61,907 nt of DNA, taken from the IMG/VR virus record IMGVR_UViG_3300023184_000128, positions 1 to 61,907 of that record. One strand, given 5' to 3'. Positions 53,923 through 61,614 of the stretch are shown here, in pieces. The number at the start of each line of letters is the position of its first letter. Position 1 is the first letter of the stretch. The translations under genes were made by a program, and so were the position numbers. The notes under the pieces are model-generated. The model saw nothing but the letters and a program-made list of their open reading frames with translations. It did no database searches and was not told the DNA's origin. Source of the DNA: a virus.

Positions 53923-54261
53923 TTAATATTCTCCGAAGTATTGTTTGTTAACTTGTATTGCTTTTTGACCTTTAACCAGCATTTTACCCTTTTGTGCACT
54001 CACAGGTTCTTCAGACATTGATTTTTCAATGGCCATTCCTCTTTTTTTCTCATAAGAAGATAGTTTTCCATCTTTATTCAAGTCTGCTTTTGAAGATAAT
54101 CCCATCATTTTGCCTTCTTGTGCTTTCATAGGTCTCATTTTTCCACTTTTAGTTTCTTCATATCCTTTTTTTTCAAGCATAGTTTCTTTAGCTTCCATAG
54201 CTTTTGATTCCATACCTTCATGTTTCATGGACATGTCTTGATATTTTTTAGATTTTTTCAT
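53923..54261 (-). CDS. Basic protein with EF-hand-like loop
   Basis: A 112-residue Lys/Met/Glu-rich protein. KADLNKDGKLSSYEKKRG (about 58-75) has Asp60, Asn62, Asp64, Lys66, Ser68 and Glu71, the ligand positions of a canonical EF-hand calcium loop. Around it are short repeated basic patches (EETKSGKMRPMKAQEGKMMG). It may bind calcium in seawater-exposed virions. Only one loop is present, so folding would need pairing. Confidence 0.6.
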   Translation of the reverse strand: MKKSKKYQDMSMKHEGMESKAMEAKETMLEKKGYEETKSGKMRPMKAQEGKMMGLSSKADLNKDGKLSSYEKKRGMAIEKSMSEEPVSAQKGKMLVKGQKAIQVNKQYFGEY

Positions 54262-54266
54262 AATAC

Positions 54267-54734
54267 TTAAATATACCTCATTTTTGTCATGTTATATATA
54301 CCACCGTCTTTCATTTTTTTTGATTTATTTACTATTGTTTTAACATTTTTTGGTTTTGGACCTGTGTTAGATACAGCTCTTTTCCTAATTATCGCTGATC
54401 TTTTTTGACTTTCTGTCATTCTTGCTGCTTTTGCAGCAGGAACACATTTTGGATATCCTCTTTTTGAATTATTTGCAGATTTTCTTCCACATTCTTTATA
54501 TCCGCCTTCTTTTTTAGGAGCAGAAATATCAACCCATTTTTCATTAAACCATTTTGCAAGACCACCTTGCTTTAAACCAAGATCAAGATCAAAATAATAT
54601 TGTCCAGTCTTTTCAAAATTATTTTCTTGCTTTAATTTTGCTTTTTCAGCCGTAATAATTCTTGCTGCTTCTTTAGATCCAACTCTTTTAGCAAGTTCTA
54701 TTACAGATTCTTCTTTATTTTTATCTTCAGGCAT
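54267..54734 (-). CDS. DUF5872-like basic protein
   Basis: A 155-residue protein. LKQGGLAKWFNEKWVDISAP, then KKEGGYKECGRKSANNSKRG, YPKCVPAAKAARMTESQKRS and AIIRKRAVSN is the Cys/Lys pattern of DUF5872, also found in large algal viruses. The N-terminal helix (EESVIELAKRVGSKEAARII) is separate. It ends KDGGIYNMTKMRYI, reminiscent of the shared ending at 6.2-7.6 kb. It may bind nucleic acid in the virion. Confidence 0.75.
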   Translation of the reverse strand: MPEDKNKEESVIELAKRVGSKEAARIITAEKAKLKQENNFEKTGQYYFDLDLGLKQGGLAKWFNEKWVDISAPKKEGGYKECGRKSANNSKRGYPKCVPAAKAARMTESQKRSAIIRKRAVSNTGPKPKNVKTIVNKSKKMKDGGIYNMTKMRYI

Positions 54735-54979
54735 TATTTTAATAAATCTCCATAGTAACTTTTTAAAGATTCATTAGAATAATTTTTATTATTCATTTCT
54801 ACTTCTATAAATTTACCCATATAAGCACCTTTAGGCTTCCAATCTTTTCTTTTTTTACCAGAAGGATCTTTTATTTTACCTGCACAAATTTTTGAAGCAT
54901 ATGCATTTGCATATGCAGAGGGATATACTGCAAATTTTCTTTTTGCTGCTGATTTTCCTCTAGAACAAAGTTTTGTCAT
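54734..54979 (-). CDS. Small Cys/Lys protein of the KFxVYPSAYAN type
   Basis: An 81-residue protein: CSRGKSAAKRKFAVYPSAYA, NAYASKICAGKIKDPSGKKR and KDWKPKGAYMGKF. The string K-F-x-V-Y-P-S-A-Y-A-N-x-Y-A is very conserved in small proteins from marine phages and algal viruses, often next to DUF5872. One-base overlap with the DUF5872-like gene. Probably a nucleic-acid-binding or virion protein; function unproven. Confidence 0.75.
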   Translation of the reverse strand: MTKLCSRGKSAAKRKFAVYPSAYANAYASKICAGKIKDPSGKKRKDWKPKGAYMGKFIEVEMNNKNYSNESLKSYYGDLLK

Positions 54980-55086
54980 TTTATTTTTTTCTTTCTTTTT
55001 TTATATGCAAGCATGGCTTTAGATGGTTTTGCTCCACGAAGTTTTCCTTCTATTTGTTGGGGTATTTGGGATCTTCCTATTGGCAT
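54976..55086 (-). CDS. 36-residue basic microprotein
   Basis: The ATG at 55086 starts MPIGRSQIPQQIEGKLRGAK and continues PSKAMLAYKKRKKKIK; the TGA overlaps the next ATG (ATGA at 54979). Very basic end. It fills the gap between the M15 peptidase gene and the small Cys/Lys gene and has the composition of its neighbours. Function unknown. Confidence 0.5.
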   Translation of the reverse strand: MPIGRSQIPQQIEGKLRGAKPSKAMLAYKKRKKKIK

Positions 55087-55088
55087 AA

Positions 55089-55547
55089 TTAAACCATTGG
55101 TGAATATACAATTTTACCATTTACCTTCTGTGCCTTCAAGTACTGCTTCCTATTACCATTTATTGAATAACTACAATGAACCCACCCACTATTAGGTTCA
55201 TTTTCATTCCAGAATTCAAGTATACATTGATCATAATCAAGATTTTGTATAATGAAATCTGCAACATCTTTATTTGCTACACCAAATATTTCAAAATCTG
55301 CAGCTTGACCCTTAGTATGCTGACTCTTGGCAGAAGATCCTATAGCTTCGCAAAGTGCAACTGATCTATAACCAGAAGATATAGAAACAGGTAAACCATA
55401 ATAATCTCTTAAAGGTTGTAATATTTTTTCACAAAGTATTTTTAAATTTTCTATATGTTCTTTGTTTGGAATATTTTCTATTCCGAGTCTTATTGCTTCT
55501 TGAGACTTTATTAATTCATTTAATGTAAAACTTTTACTTAGTTCCAT
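55089..55547 (-). CDS. Endolysin: M15-family D,D/L,D-peptidase
   Basis: A 152-residue protein with SISSGYRSVALCEAIG, SQHTKGQAADF (His77, Asp84) and GWVHCSY (His124), the zinc ligands of M15-type peptidases; the general base lies before the last motif. Such enzymes cut peptide bridges in peptidoglycan. No signal peptide, so export would depend on the holin. The second hydrolase lies directly upstream, an unusual pair. Confidence 0.85.
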   Translation of the reverse strand: MELSKSFTLNELIKSQEAIRLGIENIPNKEHIENLKILCEKILQPLRDYYGLPVSISSGYRSVALCEAIGSSAKSQHTKGQAADFEIFGVANKDVADFIIQNLDYDQCILEFWNENEPNSGWVHCSYSINGNRKQYLKAQKVNGKIVYSPMV

Positions 55548-55548
55548 T

Positions 55549-55611
55549 TTAATAAAAATATGTATAGTATGTCCAAACAGCTATATTGAAAAGTAGTAAT
55601 GCTTCTATCAT
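55549..55611 (-). CDS. 20-residue membrane peptide (tentative)
   Basis: The ATG at 55611 overlaps the glucosaminidase stop (ATGA). MIEALLLFNIAVWTYYTYFY is one hydrophobic segment rich in Tyr. It ends one base before the M15 peptidase start. Placed between two lytic enzymes, it could be a lysis helper, but it is too short for certainty. Confidence 0.3.
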   Translation of the reverse strand: MIEALLLFNIAVWTYYTYFY

Positions 55612-56213
55612 TTAATATTTCTTAATTTATTTATAACCTCAATAACATGTTTTTCATATTCTTTATTTGTAGAAAAACTATCTAATGCTTTTGCCATTCT
55701 TATTGGATCTCTATTAAATGACATATCTCTAGCTTTTCTAAATTCTGCATACACTTGTTTTGTATTTAAAATCTCTATGTAATATTTAACAGAATCACAT
55801 TTAGTTTTAAATACTCTTACACGCCATTCTATATGATCTGGCTGTCTATAAGGCAACATACCTTCTTTAGACCATACTCTTATACCAAATAAATTGTTTC
55901 CTTCAATGGCAAATCGTGATGTTCCATAATTACTTTCAACTATAGCTTGAGCTACTATGAGTTCTGTATTTATGTGATTTCTTGTTGGAATTTCAAAATT
56001 TAGGTAAGTGATACACTTTTTAAGGGAGGTAATGAATTCTTCGTTATTATGATATTCAAACCTTGGAGGACCAAACCCTAGGCTTTTAGCCCAGGCGATA
56101 ATGGCGTTTTCAGTTTTCTTTTTTGCAACTGGATTCGGAAAAAACGTACCTAATAAGAAGGCTAAGATCGCTATAATTATGTATTTCCAGATCGTTAAAA
56201 TCTTTGTTGTCAT
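55608..56213 (-). CDS. Membrane-anchored Bax/glucosaminidase-like hydrolase
   Basis: A 201-residue protein. Residues 9-25 (WKYIIIAILAFLLGTFF) are an uncleaved signal anchor. The domain follows: INTELIVAQAIVESNYGTSR, FAIEGNNLFGIRVW and EYEKHVIEVIN, with Glu93 as the expected catalytic acid. This is the Bax-type endo-beta-N-acetylglucosaminidase fold. It would cleave glycan strands from the periplasmic face. Signal-arrest release could tie it to membrane depolarisation by the holin. Confidence 0.82.
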   Translation of the reverse strand: MTTKILTIWKYIIIAILAFLLGTFFPNPVAKKKTENAIIAWAKSLGFGPPRFEYHNNEEFITSLKKCITYLNFEIPTRNHINTELIVAQAIVESNYGTSRFAIEGNNLFGIRVWSKEGMLPYRQPDHIEWRVRVFKTKCDSVKYYIEILNTKQVYAEFRKARDMSFNRDPIRMAKALDSFSTNKEYEKHVIEVINKLRNIK

Positions 56214-56306
56214 AACATTTACAGTGATTTAATAAACAGCATCCAGATGTTAAATTGTTGATACAATTAATTTTTGACTTTTGGTACAAAGTTTTTGTAA
56301 AACATT

Positions 56307-56969
56307 TTATTTTTTTTCCTCATTCATTATATCATAAAAAAATTTATCTGTGTCATCTGTAATTAATCCTTTATTTTCAACATTCCAAATTGTAGTTTGC
56401 ACTTTATAATCTGGTACAGATGATGAAGTAGTAAAACTAGGGATACTCCACAAAATACGATTATTAGGCATAATTGCATAATTACCGTTATCGAGAGCCA
56501 AAACATGTCCACACTTATGTTGATCAGGAATTTCGGAATGTTCAGTATCCACAATATTAGATTCTGGATGTGCCCAATCAATCGTAAATAAATATTCACC
56601 ATGATAAAGTTTATTTTTATTTTTACTAAAATATTTACAGCGTTGTCCTTTTAAAAAATCAAAAACAGTAACACTAGGATAATAACTAAATGAATTCCAT
56701 AACTGAAGATCTTCGAGATCTTGATGTTCCATTTGTGTGCTATGCACATTACTGCTGATTCTTCTTTGAACAAAAGCAGAGATAGGAAGTCTCCAATATA
56801 TTGCACCGTTGCCAAGTAAACAATGAAACAACGTTGCACGGCCGCTAATACTCCCCAAACCAAATACCACACAGTCTTCAGTTTCTCCTTGATGGTCTCG
56901 TAAGTCATACAAATATTCCTTTCTTATTTTACAGTATATGGGTGGTATGTTAGCATTTAAATAAGACAT
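56307..56969 (-). CDS. Conserved marine-phage protein, unknown function
   Basis: A 220-residue protein: IPPIYCKIRKEYLYDLRDHQ, GETEDCVVFGLGSISGRATL, HCLLGNGAIYWRLPISAF and LQLWNSFSYYPSVTVFDFLK then IDWAHPESNIVD and CGHVLALDNGNYAIMPNNRI. I recognise the order from hypothetical proteins in cyanophages and other marine phages. Beta-rich with many aromatics; several His and Cys. No catalytic motif can be named. Confidence 0.6.
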   Translation of the reverse strand: MSYLNANIPPIYCKIRKEYLYDLRDHQGETEDCVVFGLGSISGRATLFHCLLGNGAIYWRLPISAFVQRRISSNVHSTQMEHQDLEDLQLWNSFSYYPSVTVFDFLKGQRCKYFSKNKNKLYHGEYLFTIDWAHPESNIVDTEHSEIPDQHKCGHVLALDNGNYAIMPNNRILWSIPSFTTSSSVPDYKVQTTIWNVENKGLITDDTDKFFYDIMNEEKK

Positions 56970-56978
56970 TGCAAGAAA

Positions 56979-57482
56979 TTAACATTTCCATCGTCTTCTT
57001 GCTTGTCTTAATCTAGAATTAGGGTCTTTTGCAGCTTTTGGAAACATTTTCATTTGTCCTGCAGATCTTGCACAAAATGATTTTCTTCTTTTAGCTGCTC
57101 TGCTTCCTGGTTTAACTTTACCAGTAACTGCTGTGGATAACTTTGAACCTGGGTTTTCTCTTCTATATCTTTCAACTCCAGCTTTAGTCATTCCAGCACC
57201 AGACTTTGTTGGTCTAAAATATTTTTTAGTTTTAGGTGGTTGCACATCTCCACCTCTAGCCATGCCTTCTTTTTTTTCTTCTGATTTTTTTTCAGTTTCT
57301 GGAGGTGGTGAATATCCTGTTACTTGAGATGCTTGTGGAAATAAAGCTTGTGTATAATATCTTTGTTCATAGTCGCCTGGTTTTCCTTGATATGCTCCAG
57401 ATTTAATAGCTAAAGCTCCACCTAAAGACATTTTTCTAACAGCTTTACCTGTCCCACGCTTTTGAATACCGAAGCCAGACAT
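56979..57482 (-). CDS. DUF6321-like basic protein
   Basis: A 167-residue basic protein. The C-terminal half, GAGMTKAGVERYRRENPGSK, LSTAVTGKVKPGSRAAKRRK, SFCARSAGQMKMF and DPNSRLRQARRRWKC, is the signature of DUF6321, present in T4-like cyanophages. ARGGDVQPPKTKKYF in the middle recalls the GG-containing ending motif of other small proteins here. Basic charge suits nucleic-acid or membrane binding. Function unknown. Confidence 0.75.
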   Translation of the reverse strand: MSGFGIQKRGTGKAVRKMSLGGALAIKSGAYQGKPGDYEQRYYTQALFPQASQVTGYSPPPETEKKSEEKKEGMARGGDVQPPKTKKYFRPTKSGAGMTKAGVERYRRENPGSKLSTAVTGKVKPGSRAAKRRKSFCARSAGQMKMFPKAAKDPNSRLRQARRRWKC

Positions 57483-57486
57483 TTTA

Positions 57487-57825
57487 TTATTTATCTATAA
57501 ATAAAGTAACAATTATTCCAGAATTATTAACTACGCCTATTCCGTCTACACAACCAACAGCATTGTTAATACTATATAAAACTCCATCTTCTGGAATATT
57601 TAATGTAGATGTTTGTCCAGCACCAACTGATCCTAATATATAAACTTGTGTATTAGTAGAAACACTAACAGTAGTGGCGTTTGCTAAACCATTGATAACA
57701 ACAGTTCCAGAAGTTCCAACAGATTGTAAAGCATAACCTCTTAATCTTGTTCTTCCAGTAAAAGCAACTGCACTTGTTTGTGTATTTAAAATCACAATTG
57801 GTTTTACATCACTTTTAAAACTCAT
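57487..57825 (-). CDS. Small beta-rich virion protein
   Basis: A 112-residue protein starting MSFKSDVKPIVILNTQTSAV. It has alternating Val/Thr/Gly strands: GTVVINGLANATTVSVSTNT, YILGSVGAGQTSTLNIPEDG, and VDGIGVVNNSGIIVTLFIDK. It looks like a decoration or adaptor beta-sandwich. A hairpin precedes its ribosome-binding site. Its gene is downstream of the 171-residue decoration-like gene. Confidence 0.6.
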   Translation of the reverse strand: MSFKSDVKPIVILNTQTSAVAFTGRTRLRGYALQSVGTSGTVVINGLANATTVSVSTNTQVYILGSVGAGQTSTLNIPEDGVLYSINNAVGCVDGIGVVNNSGIIVTLFIDK

Positions 57826-57840
57826 TTAAACTCCTTTTAT

Positions 57841-57864
57841 TAAGAGCTCCCGAAGGAGCTCTTA
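57841..57864 (-). terminator. Hairpin with UUCG-type loop
   Basis: TAAGAGCTCC (57841-57850), loop, GGAGCTCTTA (57855-57864). On the minus strand the loop reads TTCG, the especially stable tetraloop, closed by C-G. It separates the decoration-like gene from the next leftward gene. No U run, so it may stabilise the decoration mRNA end or attenuate transcription. Confidence 0.55.
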
Positions 57865-57875
57865 AAATTAATTAA

Positions 57876-58391
57876 TTATACTGCAGCACTAAATGGTGTA
57901 GCTACTGCTCCTGTAGCACCAGATACTACATTAACTTTGTATCTGTTAGCTCCAATTACTGTAGCAGTAATAGTCGCTCCACCTACTCCACCTTTAGTTG
58001 TTCCATCTAAAGTAATAGTGTCAGATGCAGTTACTGTACTAAATACTAATGCAGTAGTACCAGAACCAAGAATGGCTGTTCCTACCATAGTATCACTAGA
58101 ATTAGCAACTTGTACTTTAAAATCACCTGTTACAGTTGTTGAAAGTACAAAACTAAAAGTTGCACCATAGTTATTAGACTGATTTGGATCAGTTGGATCA
58201 CTTGGTGTAGTTGTATTTACAGCTGGCAATGTGAAAGTTGCTGTAGCTGTGCTTGTGTAATAGATTTGTTTTCCAGCATAATTAGCAACATCTAAAGTTG
58301 CACCTACTGCTGTTGTTACTGAGTTTGATACTCCAGAACTAATAAAACCTGCTAATGATCTTACTGGTCCTGAAAACGTTGATTGTCCCAT
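57876..58391 (-). CDS. Head decoration-like virion protein
   Basis: A 171-residue Ser/Thr/Ala/Val-rich protein: STFSGPVRSLAGFISSGVSN, TATATFTLPAVNTTTPSDPT, TGDFKVQVANSSDTMVGTAI, ATVIGANRYKVNVVSGATGA. A beta-rich secreted-like composition and position just after the capsid gene suggest a capsid surface decoration protein, expressed strongly. CGGGAGAATAAT precedes the ATG and it has its own promoter at 58427. Confidence 0.65.
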   Translation of the reverse strand: MGQSTFSGPVRSLAGFISSGVSNSVTTAVGATLDVANYAGKQIYYTSTATATFTLPAVNTTTPSDPTDPNQSNNYGATFSFVLSTTVTGDFKVQVANSSDTMVGTAILGSGTTALVFSTVTASDTITLDGTTKGGVGGATITATVIGANRYKVNVVSGATGAVATPFSAAV

Positions 58392-58426
58392 ATTATTCTC
58401 CCGTATAGTGGTTAAGCTTTGTAGTC

Positions 58427-58455
58427 TCTATACAGTCTGTCTAGCCAGTCTACAA
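58427..58455 (-). promoter_or_regulatory. Candidate leftward promoter for the decoration gene
   Basis: Read leftward: TTGTAG (58455-58450), 17-base spacer, TATAGA (58432-58427), about 36 bases before the ATG at 58391. It follows the capsid terminator, so the decoration gene needs such a promoter. The spacer contains GTCTAGCCAGAC-like dyad sequence. Confidence 0.5.
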
Positions 58456-58491
58456 AACTATTATATCTAGATTATTTATGATTATAAAAGA

Positions 58492-58523
58492 AAAAGGGGC
58501 CAAAGTAAACCTTGGCCCCTTTT
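58492..58523 (-). terminator. Rho-independent terminator after the major capsid gene
   Basis: AAAAGGGGCCAA (58492-58503), 8-base loop, TTGGCCCCTTTT (58512-58523): a perfect 12-bp stem 17 bases after the capsid stop. In the transcribed minus strand it is followed by TTTTCTTTT-like U-rich sequence. It is the clearest terminator in the window. Confidence 0.85.
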
Positions 58524-58540
58524 ATGAAAAGACTTAATTA

Positions 58541-59452
58541 TTAAGCCGCTCCTGGAGTTCCGAAAATTCCTCTAGGGTCAGACCAACCGAAGCTGTATCT
58601 TTCTCTAGCTTTGAATCTTACGTTACCAGTATCAAAATCGCCTTCGATAGCTGTTTTGATTGGACTTCTAACGAATTCTTTTAATCCATTAGGAGCGTCT
58701 GTAATGATAAAGAATGCATCTGTGTCAGTTAAGAAGTGATTCACTCTGTAACCTTCTGGAATCATTCCCATATTTAACATTGCATTAATGTCATTATCAG
58801 ATGTAGATGTTCTAAGTGGAGATCTTAATACTCTCTCAGCAGTAAATTGTAATTCTTTTGGAATAATCAATTTTCTACCTTGAAGAGCAATTTTTAAACC
58901 TCTTTCATCTACAAATCCTGCAATATCAATTAACGATTGTTCTAATGAAGTTTCGTTAAGATCCGCTGCAGTAGCTAAAATGTTTGAAAAAGTTGATCCA
59001 TTAGCAAGAGGATGGTTACTAGCTAAAAGCTGAACTCCATCACCACCTGTGTAATTTGAATCAAAACCATTATTCAAAATATTAGCTGCGATTGTTTGTT
59101 TAGTTTGTGACATTGAACGAGCTAAAGCTCTAGTATATCTAGAAGCTAATCTATCGTACAAGTTATCTTCAATAGCTTCCTCAGTTATAGCAAATGCTAA
59201 AGCAATTGTTTGATGAGTGTATCTTGAAGTGTAGGCTTCAGAAGCTTGATCGAACTGCACTCCTGCACCTTCTTGTTTGATAGCAGCACCTGCGAAACCA
59301 GTTAACATTACTTCTTCTTCAAAAGCTCTGTCTGAAGATTCAGATGTAAAGATTTCTGTGTGCTCGTTGTCGTATCTGTTGTATTCCAGGCCGAATAGGG
59401 CATTCAATCCTGGCTCTAGTTCTTTAACTAGCTGTGAACGTGATATAGCCAT
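58541..59452 (-). CDS. Major capsid protein (HK97 fold, Mu gpT-like)
   Basis: A 303-residue protein. SQLVKELEPGLNALFGLEYN, YTHQTIALAFAITEEAIEDN-LYDR, LLASNHPLANGSTFSNIL, IPKELQFTAERVLRSPLRTS, MGMIPEGYRVNHFLTDTDAF-FI and RSPIKTAIEGDFDTGNVRFK-ARERYSFGWSDPRG follow the Mu gpT-like capsid pattern. It forms the icosahedral shell with the help of the scaffold gene upstream and probably GroES. AGGAGAATAAACT precedes the ATG and a strong terminator follows. Confidence 0.9.
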   Translation of the reverse strand: MAISRSQLVKELEPGLNALFGLEYNRYDNEHTEIFTSESSDRAFEEEVMLTGFAGAAIKQEGAGVQFDQASEAYTSRYTHQTIALAFAITEEAIEDNLYDRLASRYTRALARSMSQTKQTIAANILNNGFDSNYTGGDGVQLLASNHPLANGSTFSNILATAADLNETSLEQSLIDIAGFVDERGLKIALQGRKLIIPKELQFTAERVLRSPLRTSTSDNDINAMLNMGMIPEGYRVNHFLTDTDAFFIITDAPNGLKEFVRSPIKTAIEGDFDTGNVRFKARERYSFGWSDPRGIFGTPGAA

Positions 59453-59466
59453 AGTTTATTCTCCTA

Positions 59467-60045
59467 TTATAGTCCTGAAGTAGCTGATCTATAGAAGTGG
59501 TTGTTAATTCTAACAAGCACGTTCGCATTAGATACAGCTGCATCGCTGTTAAGTACGTCGCCTGATATATCAATAGCTTGTACTAAGAATGTCGAAGCCG
59601 TTCCTGAATTCGCCATATCTAATTGTACATATGATATACCTGTTTTAGTATTTCCAGTCTCATTAGAGATTGAAAAGTTTTTAAAGATGTCAGCAACTGC
59701 AAAAACATCATTAGCGTTCACTTCGAACACTGTGTCTGGTCCGTCAATTACGAAAGCGATGATATCGCTAGCAACTGTAGAACCTGGAAGATAATTCTTC
59801 CATGTTGGTTTTTGCGTTGTTGGATCTGTATAAAAACATCCATTGAAAACTCCCACAACAGGTGTAGATGAGTTAGCAATAGCTCTTCCAACGTTACCAG
59901 AAGCAAATGGGATCACCACGTCACCTTGATAAATGTTAGTAGAGTTATTGTTTGCTACTCTATATCTGTTTTGAGCGTTAATGAATGGACTACCGTTAAG
60001 TTGTCTACTTGGTCTAAGACCAAATTTTTCTGTTACGTTTGCCAT
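59467..60045 (-). CDS. Capsid-associated structural protein
   Basis: A 192-residue protein between the capsid and the 158-residue gene. FGLRPSRQLNGSPFINAQNR, YRVANNNSTNIYQGDVVIPF, VVGVFNGCFYTDPTTQKPTW-KNYLPGS, and ANVLVRINNHFYRSATSGL are very typical of a conserved marine-phage virion protein placed beside capsid genes. It is beta-rich, likely a decoration or capsid-stabilising protein. GGAGTATAAAATAA precedes the ATG. Confidence 0.75.
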   Translation of the reverse strand: MANVTEKFGLRPSRQLNGSPFINAQNRYRVANNNSTNIYQGDVVIPFASGNVGRAIANSSTPVVGVFNGCFYTDPTTQKPTWKNYLPGSTVASDIIAFVIDGPDTVFEVNANDVFAVADIFKNFSISNETGNTKTGISYVQLDMANSGTASTFLVQAIDISGDVLNSDAAVSNANVLVRINNHFYRSATSGL

Positions 60046-60102
60046 TTATTTTATACTCCGTTTATTTATTTTAATTTACAGTAGTTGACTTTTGCCAAAA
60101 AT

Positions 60103-60579
60103 TTATGACTTTCGTCCACCACCAAAAGTTACACGGGTCTGTCTATCAATATTGATAGGCATTCCTGGTCGTTGTTCCTTCATCAGATCAGCATCAATCG
60201 ACTTAATTCTATCCTGAGTAATTCTTTTAAAATACTCGGAACGACTTTTGACAATCTCTTCAGGTATCCTTGCCAACACAAGGCCGCCAACCCCTACTAA
60301 CCCAGCATATTTTCCCTCAGCGATTACTGGATAGTCATGATCACCCATAGAATTTTTAATTTCTTCGGCTCTCACAAATTCCCAACCTTCTCTGAGTTTT
60401 TTAGATACGTTTGCAGTATCCTGAAAACCCTGCGATTCTGTTCTAATCCATCTGTGAACAAAACCCGCTGGTGCTTTAGGTGCATCCAGACTTGACGGTG
60501 GAGTCCAAGGCTTCTTACGAAGATCCTTATTTCTTACTTCTGACTCGCGTGAAGTTCTTTTATTTAATTTATCGCTCAT
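60103..60579 (-). CDS. Conserved head-region protein
   Basis: A 158-residue protein. RKKPWTPPSSLDAPKAPAGF, VHRWIRTESQGFQDTANVSK, KLREGWEFVRAEEI and DHDYPVIAEGKYAGLVGVGG-LVLARIPEEI form a pattern well conserved in marine phages and N4-like relatives between scaffold and capsid genes. Role unknown, possibly a head-assembly factor. AAGGAGGTATAA is a near-perfect ribosome-binding site; the start lies one base after the scaffold stop. Confidence 0.75.
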   Translation of the reverse strand: MSDKLNKRTSRESEVRNKDLRKKPWTPPSSLDAPKAPAGFVHRWIRTESQGFQDTANVSKKLREGWEFVRAEEIKNSMGDHDYPVIAEGKYAGLVGVGGLVLARIPEEIVKSRSEYFKRITQDRIKSIDADLMKEQRPGMPINIDRQTRVTFGGGRKS

Positions 60580-61602
60580 TTATACCTCCTTCACGTATTT
60601 AGCGTACTCTTCTAGTGGCACCCCTAATTTTTTAGCAATAGCCACCTGTGATTTGGTGAGTCTCACGGTTCTGCGTCCTGATTGTTTTCTACCAGCAGAA
60701 GCAACAGTTTGGACGGGTTTTCTGTTCTCCTCTGTAACCTCAGTTTCCTGAGATTTAGCAAACTTATGAGGATATAAATCTCTCATACGTTTATCTACCT
60801 CATTATAATACTCATCACTCTCTGCGTCAAACCCCTGACTTACCAAGTCTTCATGAAGCATAAATGCTGAGTTTGTCATGTATTTATCATTACCAAACCA
60901 CTCATTTTTTTCAGCCCATGACTTAGCTTTTGTACTTGGAGTAATTGGTTGTTGAGGTGCTTTTTGCACAGCTTGAGCTTTTTGTTGTTCCTCAAAAGAT
61001 TTTCTAGCTGCCTCACGCTCGCTCATAACGATTCGTGCCTTTTCTTTCTCAACGGACAACCTTGTCAGTTCATCTTGTGCAGATGCAATTTGTTCCGCAT
61101 CTTGAGACTCAATGGCAAGCTTTAACTTAGCTTTTGCTTGTGCACGTTGAGCATCAACTCTTGCGTCAAATTCTTTGATGTAGTTTGTATCCACATCCAT
61201 ATACTTAGATTCAGCATCTGAGTATTTTTTTTGTAGACCTTTAGCATATTCTAAAGCAGCTTTTTCTCTTCTTTCTGCTTCACGTATTTTATAAGTTAAT
61301 TTATCAATACGTTTTTTTACGCTTTCAGTATACTCTTCTAGATTTTCACCTGCTGGTTTAGCTTCAGTTTTAACTTCTGTTTTAGTTTCAACTTTTGGTT
61401 GTTCTTCTATTTCTTCAACAGAAATTTTTTCTTTTTCTTTTTCTGCTTTACCATCATGTGTTGTGTATCCTAAATCAACTTCACCAACATTTAAGTTAGG
61501 AGCTTTTTTAGTATCTTCTTTTTCCTTTAATTCTACAGATGTTTCTTTAGCGTCGTCTAGATCTAATTCAACTTCTGGTTGTTTTTTTGTTTCTTTATCC
61601 AT
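60580..61602 (-). CDS. Capsid scaffolding protein
   Basis: A 340-residue, highly charged helical protein. The acidic/Lys-rich N terminus (to about 90) is disordered; a long coiled coil follows (VKKRIDKLTYKIREAERREK, AQRAQAKAKLKLAIESQDAE); the C terminus is basic (GRKQSGRRTVRLTKSQVAIA). Acidic N terminus, coiled coil and basic end match P22-type scaffolds, where the basic tail binds the coat protein. Its position just before the capsid genes and after groES supports this. AGGAGAACAAC precedes the ATG. Confidence 0.8.
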   Translation of the reverse strand: MDKETKKQPEVELDLDDAKETSVELKEKEDTKKAPNLNVGEVDLGYTTHDGKAEKEKEKISVEEIEEQPKVETKTEVKTEAKPAGENLEEYTESVKKRIDKLTYKIREAERREKAALEYAKGLQKKYSDAESKYMDVDTNYIKEFDARVDAQRAQAKAKLKLAIESQDAEQIASAQDELTRLSVEKEKARIVMSEREAARKSFEEQQKAQAVQKAPQQPITPSTKAKSWAEKNEWFGNDKYMTNSAFMLHEDLVSQGFDAESDEYYNEVDKRMRDLYPHKFAKSQETEVTEENRKPVQTVASAGRKQSGRRTVRLTKSQVAIAKKLGVPLEEYAKYVKEV

Positions 61603-61614
61603 GTTGTTCTCCTA

